The notes beneath the pieces were generated by a model, which saw nothing but the letters and a program-made list of their open reading frames with translations, was not told the DNA's origin and ran no database searches. DNA of 40,949 bases from a bacterium (GTDB taxonomy: Archaea; Thermoplasmatota; Thermoplasmata; Lutacidiplasmatales; UBA184). The stretch is from positions 1 to 40,949 of the forward strand of contig DAIDCO010000013.1 in the NCBI GenBank assembly GCA_027309555.1. Direction: 5' to 3'. Positions 19,720-29,272 of the stretch are shown here, piece by piece. The stretch's first letter is position 1, and every line of letters starts with the position of its first letter. The position numbers were made by a program, and so were the translations under genes.

Positions 19720-20358
19720 TCAGAAGGAGAGCGAAACGTTGCCCGCCGCGAGGTTGGCCATGATGAAGATGAGTGCCACCTGGAAGATGGCTTGAACGCC
19801 GGCGAGGCGGGCGTTCAGCAGGCCGAGGCGCCCCACCTTTCCGAGATCTGGGCGGGTCTTCCGCAGCTCGAGCACGATGCGGACCTCGTTCGGCAGGAAG
19901 ATCCCGAACCCTTGACCGGCGAGGAGGATCACGAAGAGGCCCGCGAGTTGGATCGCGAGGAAGTTGAGATGGAACAGGTCCTCTTGGATCGCGAGGTAGA
20001 TGCCGGCCGTGATCGTGGCGGAAGCGATCGCGGGCATGAGGAAAAGCATGGTCGGGACGAGCCGCTGGACGAAGTCGGCGCGGGCGGGACCGCTCATCCG
20101 TCCCAGGATCGGGCCGATGACGATCCCCATGAACAGGTCGATGCCGGTCCAGAGGGCGCCGAGGATCACGTGAACGTAGTCGAGGGCCACGAAGGTGCCG
20201 ATCGCGAGCGCGATCAGCAGGGAAGCGACCGGGACCCCCAGCAGAGGGATCGCCCGCCAGGTGACGAGGGGTGGCGGGGAGGAGGCCGCGGCCGGCAGGC
20301 CCTCGGCACCCCGGCCCCCCTCCGGCTTCCCCTGCTCGGGCGGTAGCGCTGCGTTCAT
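19720..20358 (-). CDS. Multi-pass membrane protein, CopD-like topology
   Basis: 212 aa from MNAALPPEQ (ATG at 20358), with four or more TM segments: 'VALDYVHVILGALWTGIDLFMGIVIGPIL', 'FLAIQLAGLFVILLAGQGFGIFL'. Confidence 0.82.
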   Translation of the reverse strand: MNAALPPEQGKPEGGRGAEGLPAAASSPPPLVTWRAIPLLGVPVASLLIALAIGTFVALDYVHVILGALWTGIDLFMGIVIGPILGRMSGPARADFVQRLVPTMLFLMPAIASATITAGIYLAIQEDLFHLNFLAIQLAGLFVILLAGQGFGIFLPNEVRIVLELRKTRPDLGKVGRLGLLNARLAGVQAIFQVALIFIMANLAAGNVSLSF

Positions 20359-20534
20359 CGAGCGGAGTCGAGAGGGCTCCCGGTCTATGGACCGCCCGTT
20401 CGTACTCCGGGGGGACCGACCGGCAGAGCGGTGGCCGCACGGATTCCAGGGCTTGGGCCGCTCCGGACCAGAGGGACCTTGCGCACGATCGAGGCCCCCC
20501 GAAGCAAAAGCCGTGCCCCCCTCGAAGGAGTGAG

Positions 20535-20541
20535 TTTTAAA
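20535..20541 (+). promoter_or_regulatory. TATA box (TTTTAAA) for the GHMP kinase gene
   Basis: Centre about 31 bp upstream of ATG 20569, in otherwise GC-rich sequence. Confidence 0.6.
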
Positions 20542-20568
20542 CCGGCGCACCGTGCACGATCGAGCGGA

Positions 20569-21567
20569 ATGGGCGAATTCGCGGTCGTCACGAAGACTCC
20601 CTTCCGACTGACGTTCGCGGGAGGCGGGACCGACCTACCAGAGTTCTTCCGTTCCTACGGTCCCGGTGCCTGCGTCGCGGGCGCGATGGACAAGGGGATC
20701 TACGTCATGGTCGTGGAGAACTTCAACGCGGACGAGCTCCGGGTGAGCTACCGGGTCACCGAAGACGCGAAGCGCAGCATCGACGAGATCGCCCACGGGT
20801 CGATCCGGGAGGCGCTCCGTCTGCTGCGCATCCCGAGCGGCGTCCAGGTGATCACCGCGACCCAGATGCCGTCGCGCGGTACCGGCATCGGGTCGAGCAG
20901 TAGCTGCGCCGTGGGCGTGCTCCACGCCCTCCACGCCTGGAAAGGCGAGCGGGTCGGTCCCCGCCAGCTCGCCAAGGAGGCGGTCCGCATCGAGCGCGAG
21001 ATCCTGAAGGAGCCCGGGGGGATCCAAGACCAGTACGCCGCTGCCTATGGCGGGCTGAACCTCATCCAGGTCGATCGGGACGGCTCGGTCACCGTCCACA
21101 GCCTGGGGATCGACCACGACGGCCTCGAACGGCTGAACGACCAGCTGATGCTCTTCTACACCGGGACCGAGCGGCGCTCGGCCGACATCCACACGAACCA
21201 GGTCAGCCAGATCGGGTCGCACCTGGACGAATACCGAGCGATGCGCGACCTCGCGGTGCGCACGGCGAAGGCGCTCGAGAACCTCGACTTTCCCGAGATC
21301 GGCCGGCTGATGAACGAGAACTGGCAGCTCAAGAAGCGTCTCTCCGAAGGGATCAGCACTCCCTCGATCGACCGTGTCTACGAGCTCGCCCGCGAGAACG
21401 GGGCGCTCGGAGGCAAGCTGATGGGCGCGGGAGGAGGGGGGTTCCTATTCTTCCTCGCGCCGCCCGAGCGCCAGCGGGAGGTCCGACGAGCCCTCGAAGG
21501 GGCGGGGCTCGTCCCAAAGTCCGCGCGGCTCGAGATCGAGGGGAGCACGGTCGTTCACGAGGAGTGA
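20569..21567 (+). CDS. GHMP kinase (heptose-7-phosphate kinase-like)
   Basis: 332 aa from ATG 20569: 'TKTPFRLTFAGGGTDLPEFFRSYGPGACVAGAMDKGIYV', 'PSRGTGIGSSSSCAVGVLHAL', 'GALGGKLMGAGGGGFLFFLAP'. Confidence 0.93.
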   Translation: MGEFAVVTKTPFRLTFAGGGTDLPEFFRSYGPGACVAGAMDKGIYVMVVENFNADELRVSYRVTEDAKRSIDEIAHGSIREALRLLRIPSGVQVITATQMPSRGTGIGSSSSCAVGVLHALHAWKGERVGPRQLAKEAVRIEREILKEPGGIQDQYAAAYGGLNLIQVDRDGSVTVHSLGIDHDGLERLNDQLMLFYTGTERRSADIHTNQVSQIGSHLDEYRAMRDLAVRTAKALENLDFPEIGRLMNENWQLKKRLSEGISTPSIDRVYELARENGALGGKLMGAGGGGFLFFLAPPERQREVRRALEGAGLVPKSARLEIEGSTVVHEE

Positions 21568-21785
21568 ACCTCCGGGGTGGCCGGTCCGGCGCCACTTCGG
21601 GGCCGCCGATCGAGGAGCGTACGGCGGGGGGCTTGGGCCCCGGCTCCCCCGAACGGGTACCGGTTGCCGAGCGACTGCCGCCCCTGGTGGCCGCCGATCC
21701 TCACGAAGTGGTCGACCGGTACGACCCAGTCGATCCGGGTCCGCGATGCGATTCAGACGACCTCGTCGACCTCTTTCGCGCTCAG

Positions 21786-22210
21786 GGGGGATCGCCGTCG
21801 GCTCGTACCCGTGGGCCAGGGTGAGGGAGGACCCATCGGTCGGGAGGGAAGTGCGGCCGGGGGTCCGGAGCGGCCGGGGACGCCGCGTCCCACACCGCCC
21901 GGTGGAACGCGCGCAGTCCGGCCTCCCGCTCGACACGAAGCTACACGACGGGCCACGACCCACCGAACGTCGCGACCGCCCGCACCCGTACGGTGAGCGG
22001 TCTCGACCGCCCGGCGAGGGCGTGGAGCCGGGCGTCGAGCGCGCCCGTGTCGAGTCGACCGGCGTCGGGATAGGAATGGTGCGGGAAGGGGGTGACCCGA
22101 ACGCCCGAGAGCCCGGTTCCGTCTTCGATCCGCTGCCACAGCTCCTCGACCTCCCGCGAGCGTCGGTGGTCGTGCAGCGAGGCGATCCCCTTCGGAGGGG
22201 GCGGGGTCAT
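21786..22210 (-). pseudogene. Probable decayed 2'-5' RNA ligase / 2H phosphoesterase-like gene
   Basis: From ATG 22210: 'KGIASLHDHRRSREVEELWQRIEDGTGLSGVRVTPFPHHSY...VRVRAVATFGGSWPVV', in-frame TAG (21941-21943), then same frame 'LRVEREAGLRAFHRAVWDAASPAAPDPRPHFPPDRWV', then a frame change to 'LTLAHGYEPTAIPPER'. Confidence 0.6.
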
Positions 22211-22738
22211 GGGGCGCCGAGATGCGAACAGTCGCGGGGGATCTGATCGATCCCGACAGCGGGAGTGCCGAAGGGGATGGTGCGGAGGCGGATCCGGGTC
22301 ATCGCGGAGAATGTGCCGGTACCGGGCCGGAAACGGGCGGGCTCGATCGGGAGCGCGCGGGCCCGCGAGGCGTGCGCGGGGCAGCGGTCGGTGGCGCTTT
22401 CTCGGTCCCGGAACCCCGAAGGCCTCAACGCGCTCCAGCGCGGGGACCCGGGGAGCTACCGTGGCTCGACCGCTGGCCACCTCTCGGCCGCCCTGCTGGC
22501 CCGGTTCGGCCGCGTCCGGATCGGCTTGGGAACCGTGGCATCGCACCGCGCCCCGGACGTCCCGGGGGGAAACCCTCCCCGTTGCGATCGACGCCGAGGC
22601 CGGGAGGCGCTCACGAACTATCTCAGACGGCGGCCTGCTCGTGGGACGTGGCCCCCCAACCGATATCCGAGGCGAGGGTTGAGGCGAAGACCAGACGGGA
22701 CGCCGCCCTCGCGCGGCCCGGGGCGAGTGCGATCGATC

Positions 22739-23668
22739 GTGGTGCGGGAAGGTTGGAACGACCTGGCCGACTGGCGCGACCAGCGCATGGGCGAGCGAGG
22801 GGATCTCTGGCACCGGGCGATCATCGACCCAACGCTCCTCCGCGTCGTGGGCCGGGTCCGTGGAATGCGGGTGCTCGACCTCGCGTGCGGGAACGGCTAC
22901 CTGACCCGGCGGTTCGCGCGCGATGGCGCATCGGTCGCGGTAGGGATCGACCTCTCCCCTCGCAGCGTGGACCATGCCCGACGCCGCGAGCGGGCCCGCC
23001 CCTCCGGTGCGAGATTCCTCGAACGGAACGCAACGCACCTCGAAGGCCTCACCAACGGGAGTTTCGACCTCGTGGTGGCCAACATGGCACTCCTCGACAT
23101 TCCGGATGCGGAGGGCGCGATCCGGGAGGTGGCGCGCGTGCTCGCCCCCGAGGGTCGGTTCGTCTTCTCGGTCTCGCATCCCTGCTTCGACCTCGACGAG
23201 CGCTCGGGATGGATCGTCGAGCGCGTTCGCGAGCCGGACGGCCACTGGCACGACGTCATTTGGCGGAAGGTCCGGAACTACCGCGAGGAGCGTTCGGTAC
23301 AGGTCCCGTGGAAGATCTCGGAGACCGAGACGGCGTTCACGGTTTCCTACCACCGAACGCTCGCCACCTACTCCCGGCTCCTGCGCGACTGCGGCTTCGC
23401 GATCACTCGTCTCGAGGAGCCCGCCCCGCGACCCGAGGCCGTCCGTACGAGCCCGCAAGGTCCCTACCTCCGCACCCTCCCGCTCCACCTCGTCGTGGAG
23501 GCCCGCCCTCATCCGGGCCTCGCGCTCCGGCCCCGCGGCCCCGCCGCTACCGCACCGGGGTCGCGAGCGTCGGAAGGTACCGCTCCGAAAGCCAACCGAC
23601 GATCGGGATCCGGTGGCCGCAGCCGCGGCAGCGGTTCTCGGCGTCGAGGTTCCAGGATCGGATCGTGA
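22739..23668 (+). CDS. SAM-dependent methyltransferase (class I)
   Basis: 'VREGWNDLADWRDQRMGERGDLWHRAIIDPTLLRVVGRVRGMRVLDLACGNGYLTRRFARDGASVAVGIDLSPRSVDHARRR...FDLVVANMALLDIPD'. GTG start at 22739 or 22742; the last ~50 aa are low complexity. Confidence 0.85.
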   Translation: MVREGWNDLADWRDQRMGERGDLWHRAIIDPTLLRVVGRVRGMRVLDLACGNGYLTRRFARDGASVAVGIDLSPRSVDHARRRERARPSGARFLERNATHLEGLTNGSFDLVVANMALLDIPDAEGAIREVARVLAPEGRFVFSVSHPCFDLDERSGWIVERVREPDGHWHDVIWRKVRNYREERSVQVPWKISETETAFTVSYHRTLATYSRLLRDCGFAITRLEEPAPRPEAVRTSPQGPYLRTLPLHLVVEARPHPGLALRPRGPAATAPGSRASEGTAPKANRRSGSGGRSRGSGSRRRGSRIGS

Positions 23669-24614
23669 ACCCGAAGCGATGGACCGCGACCGCGTCGCAC
23701 TTCGGGCAGTACGTGTGCTCGAGCGGATGGCCCCAGACGTTCCCGAGGTAGACGTACTCGAGCCCCTCGGCCTTCGCGACGGCGTGCAGGCGCTCCAAGG
23801 TCGCGACCGGCGTCTCCGGCAGGTCCAGCATCCGGTAGTCGGGGTGGAAGCGCAAGAGGTGGAACGGTGTCGCGGGCCCGAGCTCCTCCCGGACGAACCG
23901 CGCGAGCCGCCGGGTCGCCTCGACGGACTCGCCGACGCGCGGCACGATGAGGTCGGTCACTTCGATGTGCACGCCGCGGCGACGGAGGCCGACCGCGCTC
24001 TCGTAGATCGGCTCGGGGCCCTTCGCCGCGATGTACTTGCGCAGGAATCCGGCCTCGCCGCTCCCCTTGAAGTCGATGCTCACCGCGTCGAGGTGCGGGC
24101 CCAGGCACTCCACCGCTTCGGGGGTCATGTAGCCGTTCGTGACGAAGTTCGCGAAGAGCCCCGCGTCATGGGCGAGCCGGATCACATCGAGGGCGTACTC
24201 CGCGAAGATCGTCGGCTCGTTGTAGGTGAACGTGACCCCCTCGCAGCCGTACCGCTTCGCCACTGCCACCGCGTCCCGAGGAGAGAGCGGGCGACCGGTG
24301 ACCTCGCGTTCCTGGGAGATCTCGGCGTTCTGGCAGTACTGGCATCGCCAGTTACAGCCGACCGTGCCGATGGAGAGGACGCGCGTCCCCGGCCGGAAGT
24401 GCGAGAGCGGCTTCTTCTCCACCGGGTCGACCTGGACGGCGGAGGCGATGCCATAGCTCAGGAGCACCAGCCGACCCCCCACGTTCTTGCGGACGAAGCA
24501 GAATCCGTGCGATCCCTCGGGAATCGTGCAATAGCGCGCGCACGCGGTGCAGCGGACCTTGCCGCCGTCGAGCGGTTCGTAGAGGGTGGCCGGGTGGCCG
24601 ACGAGCGCCGCCAT
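23547..24614 (-). CDS. amrS: AmmeMemoRadiSam system radical SAM enzyme
   Basis: 355 aa from ATG 24614: 'CTACARYCTIPEGSHGFCFVRKNVGGRL', radical SAM 'GCNWRCQYCQNAEISQ', 'GVTFTYNEPTIFAEYALD', 'HLLRFHPDYRM'. Confidence 0.92.
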   Translation of the reverse strand: MAALVGHPATLYEPLDGGKVRCTACARYCTIPEGSHGFCFVRKNVGGRLVLLSYGIASAVQVDPVEKKPLSHFRPGTRVLSIGTVGCNWRCQYCQNAEISQEREVTGRPLSPRDAVAVAKRYGCEGVTFTYNEPTIFAEYALDVIRLAHDAGLFANFVTNGYMTPEAVECLGPHLDAVSIDFKGSGEAGFLRKYIAAKGPEPIYESAVGLRRRGVHIEVTDLIVPRVGESVEATRRLARFVREELGPATPFHLLRFHPDYRMLDLPETPVATLERLHAVAKAEGLEYVYLGNVWGHPLEHTYCPKCDAVAVHRFGFTIRSWNLDAENRCRGCGHRIPIVGWLSERYLPTLATPVR

Positions 24615-24716
24615 GGGCTCACCTACTCGAAAGGCCCCGCGACCGATAAGCGCTGGCCCCCCTTCCGACGTTTCGAGGGGAGGTTTCATCTGGGCGCGAC
24701 GGTCCAGCGAAGACCG

Positions 24717-26129
24717 ATGAGCGGCCCCGGGATGACCCCCGAAGCGGCCCGCGCCGCCGACCGGGTCGAGGCCTCGGCCGCGGCGCGTATCGCGCCCTCG
24801 GCCGAGTTCCTGGACCGCGTCGCCCGCGTTCGGGTCGAGCTCGTCCGCACGGTGGAGGAGGCGGCCCGAGCGCGCGGGAGCCCGCTCGTACGGGCGCTCG
24901 TCGCGGGTAGCGCGGCGCGAGGTACGTTCCTCTCCGACCGCCTGGACATCGACCTCTTCCTGCTCTTCCCGCCCGACCTCCCCCGCGAGCGCCTGCGGGA
25001 GGAGGGGCTCGCGCTCGGCCACGCGGTGCTCACCGAGCCGCGGGTCCGCTATGCCGAGCATCCGTACCTGCGCGGCCGGTACGAGCTGTTCGAGGTCGAC
25101 GCCGTGCCCGGCTACGCCGTGGACGACCCGTCCCGACCGCTCTCGCCGGTCGACCGCACACCGTTCCACCAGGCGTACCTGGCCGAGCGCGAAACCCCCG
25201 AGCTCGTCACTGAGGTGCGGCTCACGAAGCAGTTCCTCCGGCGCTTGGGCATCTACGGTTCCGAGGCGAAGACCGAGGGGCTCTCGGGCTACTTGGTCGA
25301 GCTGCTCGTGCTGCGCTTCGGCTCGCTTCGGACCCTCCTCCTCGCCGCGCGGCACTGGCGGATCCCCGTTCGTCTCGCCGAAGCCGGTCGGGAGCCGCCG
25401 CGCCTGCCCGAGGAGGTCGCCCTGATCCTCGCCGACCCGGTCGATCCGAACCGCAACGTCGCAAGCGCCCTCTCCCGACGCAACCTCGCGACGCTGGTCC
25501 TCGCGGCCGGTGCCTACCTCGACGCACCCAGCGAGGCATGGTTCGAGCCTCGGCCCGTCCGGCCGTTCTCCCGGGCGGATGCAGAGGCGCTCGTACGGGA
25601 GCGGGACAGCCACGTCACCGTCGTCGCGCTGCCGCGCCCCGATCTCGTCGACGACACGTTGTTCCCCCAGGTCCGCAAGGCCGAGCGCGCAATCGCGCAG
25701 GAGCTCGGACGTTCGGGATTCGAGCTCCTCGGCTCGTCCGCGGCGACCGACCCGGCCCACGTCTACCTGCTCTTCGAGGTCGCGCACCGGAACCGGGCCG
25801 CGGTCCGCCGCCAGGACGGGCCACCGGCGGGGATCGACCGGGTCGGACAGTTCCTCGACAAGTGGAGCGCGAAGGACGCGCCCGTCCTCCAGGGGCCCTA
25901 CGTCCGCGAGGACGGCAGTCTCGGGGTCGAGACGCGCGTCGCCGAGCGCCACGTCGAGGGAGTCCTTCGGGCCGTGTTCCCCCGTCTCTCCCTCGGGAAG
26001 GATCTTACCCCGGCCGACCCCACCGCGACCGACATCCGGTCGCTGCGCGAGACGCCCGAGGTCCCGGCGATCGCGGACGCGCTCCGCGTGCTCCTCGGAA
26101 AGCGTCTCCCTTGGCTCGACCGGGCGTAG
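24717..26129 (+). CDS. cca: CCA-adding tRNA nucleotidyltransferase, archaeal class I
   Basis: 470 aa from ATG 24717: 'VAGSAARGTFLSDRLDIDLFLLFPPDL', 'VDRTPFHQAYLAER', 'EVRLTKQFLRRLGIYGSEAKTEGLSGYLVELLVLRFG', 'DPVDPNRNVASALS'. Confidence 0.95.
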   Translation: MSGPGMTPEAARAADRVEASAAARIAPSAEFLDRVARVRVELVRTVEEAARARGSPLVRALVAGSAARGTFLSDRLDIDLFLLFPPDLPRERLREEGLALGHAVLTEPRVRYAEHPYLRGRYELFEVDAVPGYAVDDPSRPLSPVDRTPFHQAYLAERETPELVTEVRLTKQFLRRLGIYGSEAKTEGLSGYLVELLVLRFGSLRTLLLAARHWRIPVRLAEAGREPPRLPEEVALILADPVDPNRNVASALSRRNLATLVLAAGAYLDAPSEAWFEPRPVRPFSRADAEALVRERDSHVTVVALPRPDLVDDTLFPQVRKAERAIAQELGRSGFELLGSSAATDPAHVYLLFEVAHRNRAAVRRQDGPPAGIDRVGQFLDKWSAKDAPVLQGPYVREDGSLGVETRVAERHVEGVLRAVFPRLSLGKDLTPADPTATDIRSLRETPEVPAIADALRVLLGKRLPWLDRA

Positions 26130-26138
26130 GCGCCGCCC

Positions 26139-26504
26139 TCAAAGGGCGTGGGGCGAGACGTTGAGCAGGACGAACCAGAGCGCCATCCAGCCGAAGAACT
26201 CCATCGCGATGAGTCCGGCCCAGTCCCCCTTCGTGTAGAGGTGGGATTTCGACCGGACGCGCCGGAGCACGAACGGGCTCGCGATGAGCCCGAGGAATCC
26301 GAGCCCGAGCGGCACGTAGACCGAGAGGCCCACGACGGTGAGGACCCAGCCCAGGATCCCGAGGAAGGCAGTGATCGTCCCCGCGACGAGCAGCGCTCCC
26401 ATCATCTCGAACTCCTTTGCGACAAACGCAACCTCGTCGAAGACCGGGAACTCGAACGCCGCGGCCTCTTCCTCCTCGAGCTTCTTACGGACCTTCTTGG
26501 CCAT
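26139..26504 (-). CDS. Small membrane protein
   Basis: 121 aa from MAKKVRKKLEEEEAAAF (ATG 26504), about three TM segments. Confidence 0.78.
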   Translation of the reverse strand: MAKKVRKKLEEEEAAAFEFPVFDEVAFVAKEFEMMGALLVAGTITAFLGILGWVLTVVGLSVYVPLGLGFLGLIASPFVLRRVRSKSHLYTKGDWAGLIAMEFFGWMALWFVLLNVSPHAL

Positions 26505-26511
26505 CGGTCGT

Positions 26512-27420
26512 TCAGCCTCCGCGGGCGGCGTACGCCCGGCGATAAAGCTCCTTTGCATGGTAGGAGCTTCGCACGAGCGGGCCCGCCTCGACGCCCGCGA
26601 AACCGAGGCCGATCGCTTGCGCTTTCCATCCGGCGAACTCCTCGGGCGGGACGTAGCGTGCTACCGGGACGTGCTCCGCGCCGGGCCGGAGGTACTGGCC
26701 GAGGGTCAGCAGGTCGACGCCGGCCTGCCGAAGGTCCCCGAACGCAGCCCGAAGGCCCGTGTCGGTCTCGCCCAATCCGAGCATGATCGAGCTCTTCGTC
26801 ACGAGGTCCTCCGGGCCCTGCCGGCGAGCCGAGGCAAGGACCGCGAGCGAGCGGTCGTAGCCCGCCCGCGGGTCGCGGACTTTCCCGGAGAGCTCGCGCG
26901 TCGTCTCGAGGTTGTGGGCGAGCACGTCCGGCGGGTGGCTCCAGAGCGGTTCGAGCGCTCCCGAGGAGCCGCCGAGGTCTCCGATGAGGAGCTCGACGTG
27001 CGTGCCCGGCGACTCCGCCCGGATGCGCCCCACGGTCTCCGCGAGGTGCCGAGCACCGCCGTCGGGAAGGTCGTCGCGGCAGACCTGCGTGAGCACTACG
27101 TACTGGAGCCCCCAGCGCCGAACCGCCTCCGCGACCCGGGCCGGCTCGGTCGCATCGACGCGGCCGCGCGGCCAGTGCGTCGGGACCGCGCAGAACCCGC
27201 AGCGGCGGGTGCACTCCGTGCCAAGCAGCATCAGCGTCGCCGACCCTTCCGACCAGCATTCCGAGAGGTTCGGGCACCGGGCCGCGCGGCAGACCGTTCC
27301 GAGTCCCAGTTCCTCGAGGAGACCACGGACCTCGGGGTAGAGCGCACCGCGGGGCGGTCGAACCCGGATCCACTCCGGGAGCCGAGAGAGCTCGCCGGCC
27401 GGCACGGTCGAGGTCGCCAC
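26512..27420 (-). CDS. lipA: Lipoyl synthase
   Basis: 302 aa: 'LPEWIRVRPP', 'CRAARCPNLSECWSEGSATLMLLGTECTRRCGFCAVPTHWPRGRVDATEPARVAEAV', 'LGLGETD'. Confidence 0.97.
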   Translation of the reverse strand: MATSTVPAGELSRLPEWIRVRPPRGALYPEVRGLLEELGLGTVCRAARCPNLSECWSEGSATLMLLGTECTRRCGFCAVPTHWPRGRVDATEPARVAEAVRRWGLQYVVLTQVCRDDLPDGGARHLAETVGRIRAESPGTHVELLIGDLGGSSGALEPLWSHPPDVLAHNLETTRELSGKVRDPRAGYDRSLAVLASARRQGPEDLVTKSSIMLGLGETDTGLRAAFGDLRQAGVDLLTLGQYLRPGAEHVPVARYVPPEEFAGWKAQAIGLGFAGVEAGPLVRSSYHAKELYRRAYAARGG

Positions 27421-27444
27421 GGCCCGAGGACGGGCGGAGGCGGC

Positions 27445-28632
27445 TTAGCCTTTGCCCGCGCGGCCCCGGCCGAGCCGTTCCTCGAGTAGCGTCGAAAGAT
27501 AGCTCGCCGGAAGCTCGTCCATCGCGACCTGGCTCGACTCGCCCGTCCCCGCGTTCTCGAGCGTCACGAGGCCGTCCCGCTCGAGCTCCTTGAGCGTCCG
27601 CCAGAACGTAGTTCGGCTCATCGTGGGCGCGCCGAGCTCCTCGAGGAGGGCCGAGTGGCCCACCCTCAGTTTCTGGCTGGTCACCGACCCCCCGCGGCGC
27701 TTCAGCGTCCGCGAGATCGCGAGGAGAACTCCGAGCTGGTTCGTGGAGAGCGCTTCGAGCTGAGACTCACTCACCGTGGGGAGGAGCGAGCCCTTCGCCC
27801 GCCGGACATGCTCGGCCAAGACCGCATCGGCGCCCGCGTCCTCGGCCGCGTGGGCAGCACCGTTGAGCAGCTCGAGCGCGAACCGGGCGTCCCCGTTCGG
27901 CGCGGCGATGCGAGCGATCTGGTCAAGGACCTCCCGGTCGACGCTGCCGGGCCGGCAGGCGAGCTCGGCCCGCGCCGCGAGGATCTCGACGAGCGCGGCC
28001 CGGTCGTACGGGGCCAGCGAGAGCCGGTGCGTCACGCCGAAGCCCGACCGGCTCGCCGGGTCGAGGTACGGGAAGAGGTCCTCGGTGGCGATCAGGACGA
28101 GCGAGATCGAGCCGAGCTCGACCTCGTGGGAGCGCGTGAGCAGGTAGACAAGCTTCGTCTCCTGGCGGACGAGGCTCGACGCTTCGTCCAGGAGGACGAG
28201 CAGGTGTTGGGGCTGGCGGCGGATCCCCTGCTCGAAGACGTCGAGCATCTCGGAGAGGCTGTAGCCACGATCCGGCAGCGAGACGTTCACCGTCCGCAGG
28301 AGGTCGAGCATCACCGTGCGGTCACTCGCCCGGCGCCAGCAGTTCACGTAGGCGGCCTTGAGCGGGAAGCCCCCGAGCCGACCGCCCCGCTCGAGGTCGA
28401 CGCCGAGTCGTCGCGCGAGCGCGGTCTTTCCGCTGCCGACCCCGCCGGTGAGCAGCAGATGGTACGGGAGTCCCTTCCCGAGCGCCTCCCGGTAGCGTCG
28501 GAAGGTAAGCTCGAGCTCCTTCTCCCGCCGGACGAGCCGGGGCGGTACGAACGACGGGTCGAGGGTCTCCTCCTTGAGCAGGATCCGTGCCACAGGGGTC
28601 ACCGTGCGCTTCGCCGCACGGGAGCGGGCCAT
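27445..28632 (-). CDS. Orc1/Cdc6-family AAA+ ATPase with C-terminal winged helix
   Basis: 395 aa: 'RREKELELTFRRYREALGKGLPYHLLLTGGVGSGKTALARRL', Walker B 'LLVLLDEASSL', 'HRLSLAPYDRAALVEILAARAELACRPGSVDREVLDQIARIAAPNGDARFALELLNGA', C-terminal WH. Confidence 0.92.
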   Translation of the reverse strand: MARSRAAKRTVTPVARILLKEETLDPSFVPPRLVRREKELELTFRRYREALGKGLPYHLLLTGGVGSGKTALARRLGVDLERGGRLGGFPLKAAYVNCWRRASDRTVMLDLLRTVNVSLPDRGYSLSEMLDVFEQGIRRQPQHLLVLLDEASSLVRQETKLVYLLTRSHEVELGSISLVLIATEDLFPYLDPASRSGFGVTHRLSLAPYDRAALVEILAARAELACRPGSVDREVLDQIARIAAPNGDARFALELLNGAAHAAEDAGADAVLAEHVRRAKGSLLPTVSESQLEALSTNQLGVLLAISRTLKRRGGSVTSQKLRVGHSALLEELGAPTMSRTTFWRTLKELERDGLVTLENAGTGESSQVAMDELPASYLSTLLEERLGRGRAGKG

Positions 28633-28633
28633 A

Positions 28634-29272
28634 TCATCTTCGCTGCCGGCCCGGACGGGCCGTCCGCCGCGCCCGGGGGAGCCGGAGCGCCGCGACGGCC
28701 GCCCTCACGAGCTCGGCGGACGGACGCCGGGCATCGAGGACAGTCCAGCGACGGTTTCGCCCAAGGTCGCGGTAGGCCCGGGCGACCCGTCGGAGGATGC
28801 GGAGCCGTTCGAGCGGCCCGCGGGCCGCTCGGCGGCCGCCCAGCCGTCCGAGCGCCTCCCGCGGCGAGAGGTCGAGGAGGAGCACTCGGTCGGGGACGAC
28901 GGTCGCGCCCCGCTCGAGCTCGTCGAGGCGTCGTCGTTCGCGGGGCGGAAGCACGCTGCCCTGGTAGGCGAGGGTCGAGTAGAACGACCGGTCGCTCAGG
29001 ACGAAGTCGTGCCCGGCGAGAGCGCGCTCGAGGTTGGGGCGCGCGAGGTAGCGATCGACCGTGAAGTAGACGGCGCCGGTCCACGCGTCTTCCCGACTCA
29101 CGCGCTGCGCGAGCTCCCCGAGCCTCGGGTCGGACGGTTCCCGGCGACAGGCGACCGAGAAGCCTCGACGGCGGAGAGCGGCGGCGAGCCCTCGAATGAG
29201 GGTCGACTTCCCGGCCCCGTCGATCCCTTCGAGGGCTACGAGGGTGCCTCGCTTCGGTCGTCGGGCGCTCAC
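28634..29272 (-). CDS. tmk: Thymidylate kinase
   Basis: 212 aa: 'GTLVALEGIDGAGKSTLIRGLAAALRRRGF', 'REPSDPRLGELAQ', 'DFVLSDRSFYSTLAYQG'. Confidence 0.93.
   Translation of the reverse strand: MSARRPKRGTLVALEGIDGAGKSTLIRGLAAALRRRGFSVACRREPSDPRLGELAQRVSREDAWTGAVYFTVDRYLARPNLERALAGHDFVLSDRSFYSTLAYQGSVLPPRERRRLDELERGATVVPDRVLLLDLSPREALGRLGGRRAARGPLERLRILRRVARAYRDLGRNRRWTVLDARRPSAELVRAAVAALRLPRARRTARPGRQRR

Noticed and set aside
21941-21943. TAG as pyrrolysine codon
   Set aside because: TAG terminates several intact genes in this window and the affected gene also has a frameshift, so a pseudogene is simpler.
21941-23512. 523-aa minus-strand ORF
   Set aside because: Most of it is antisense to the methyltransferase and Arg/Pro-rich; only its last part (22210 downward) looks like real protein (2'-5' RNA ligase-like).
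23547-25952. 801-aa ORF
   Set aside because: Upstream part is antisense to cca; the real radical SAM gene starts at ATG 24614.
28632-28636. Possible replication origin beside orc1/cdc6
   Set aside because: The upstream gene tmk directly abuts it and no AT-rich, ORB-like repeated intergenic region is visible nearby.
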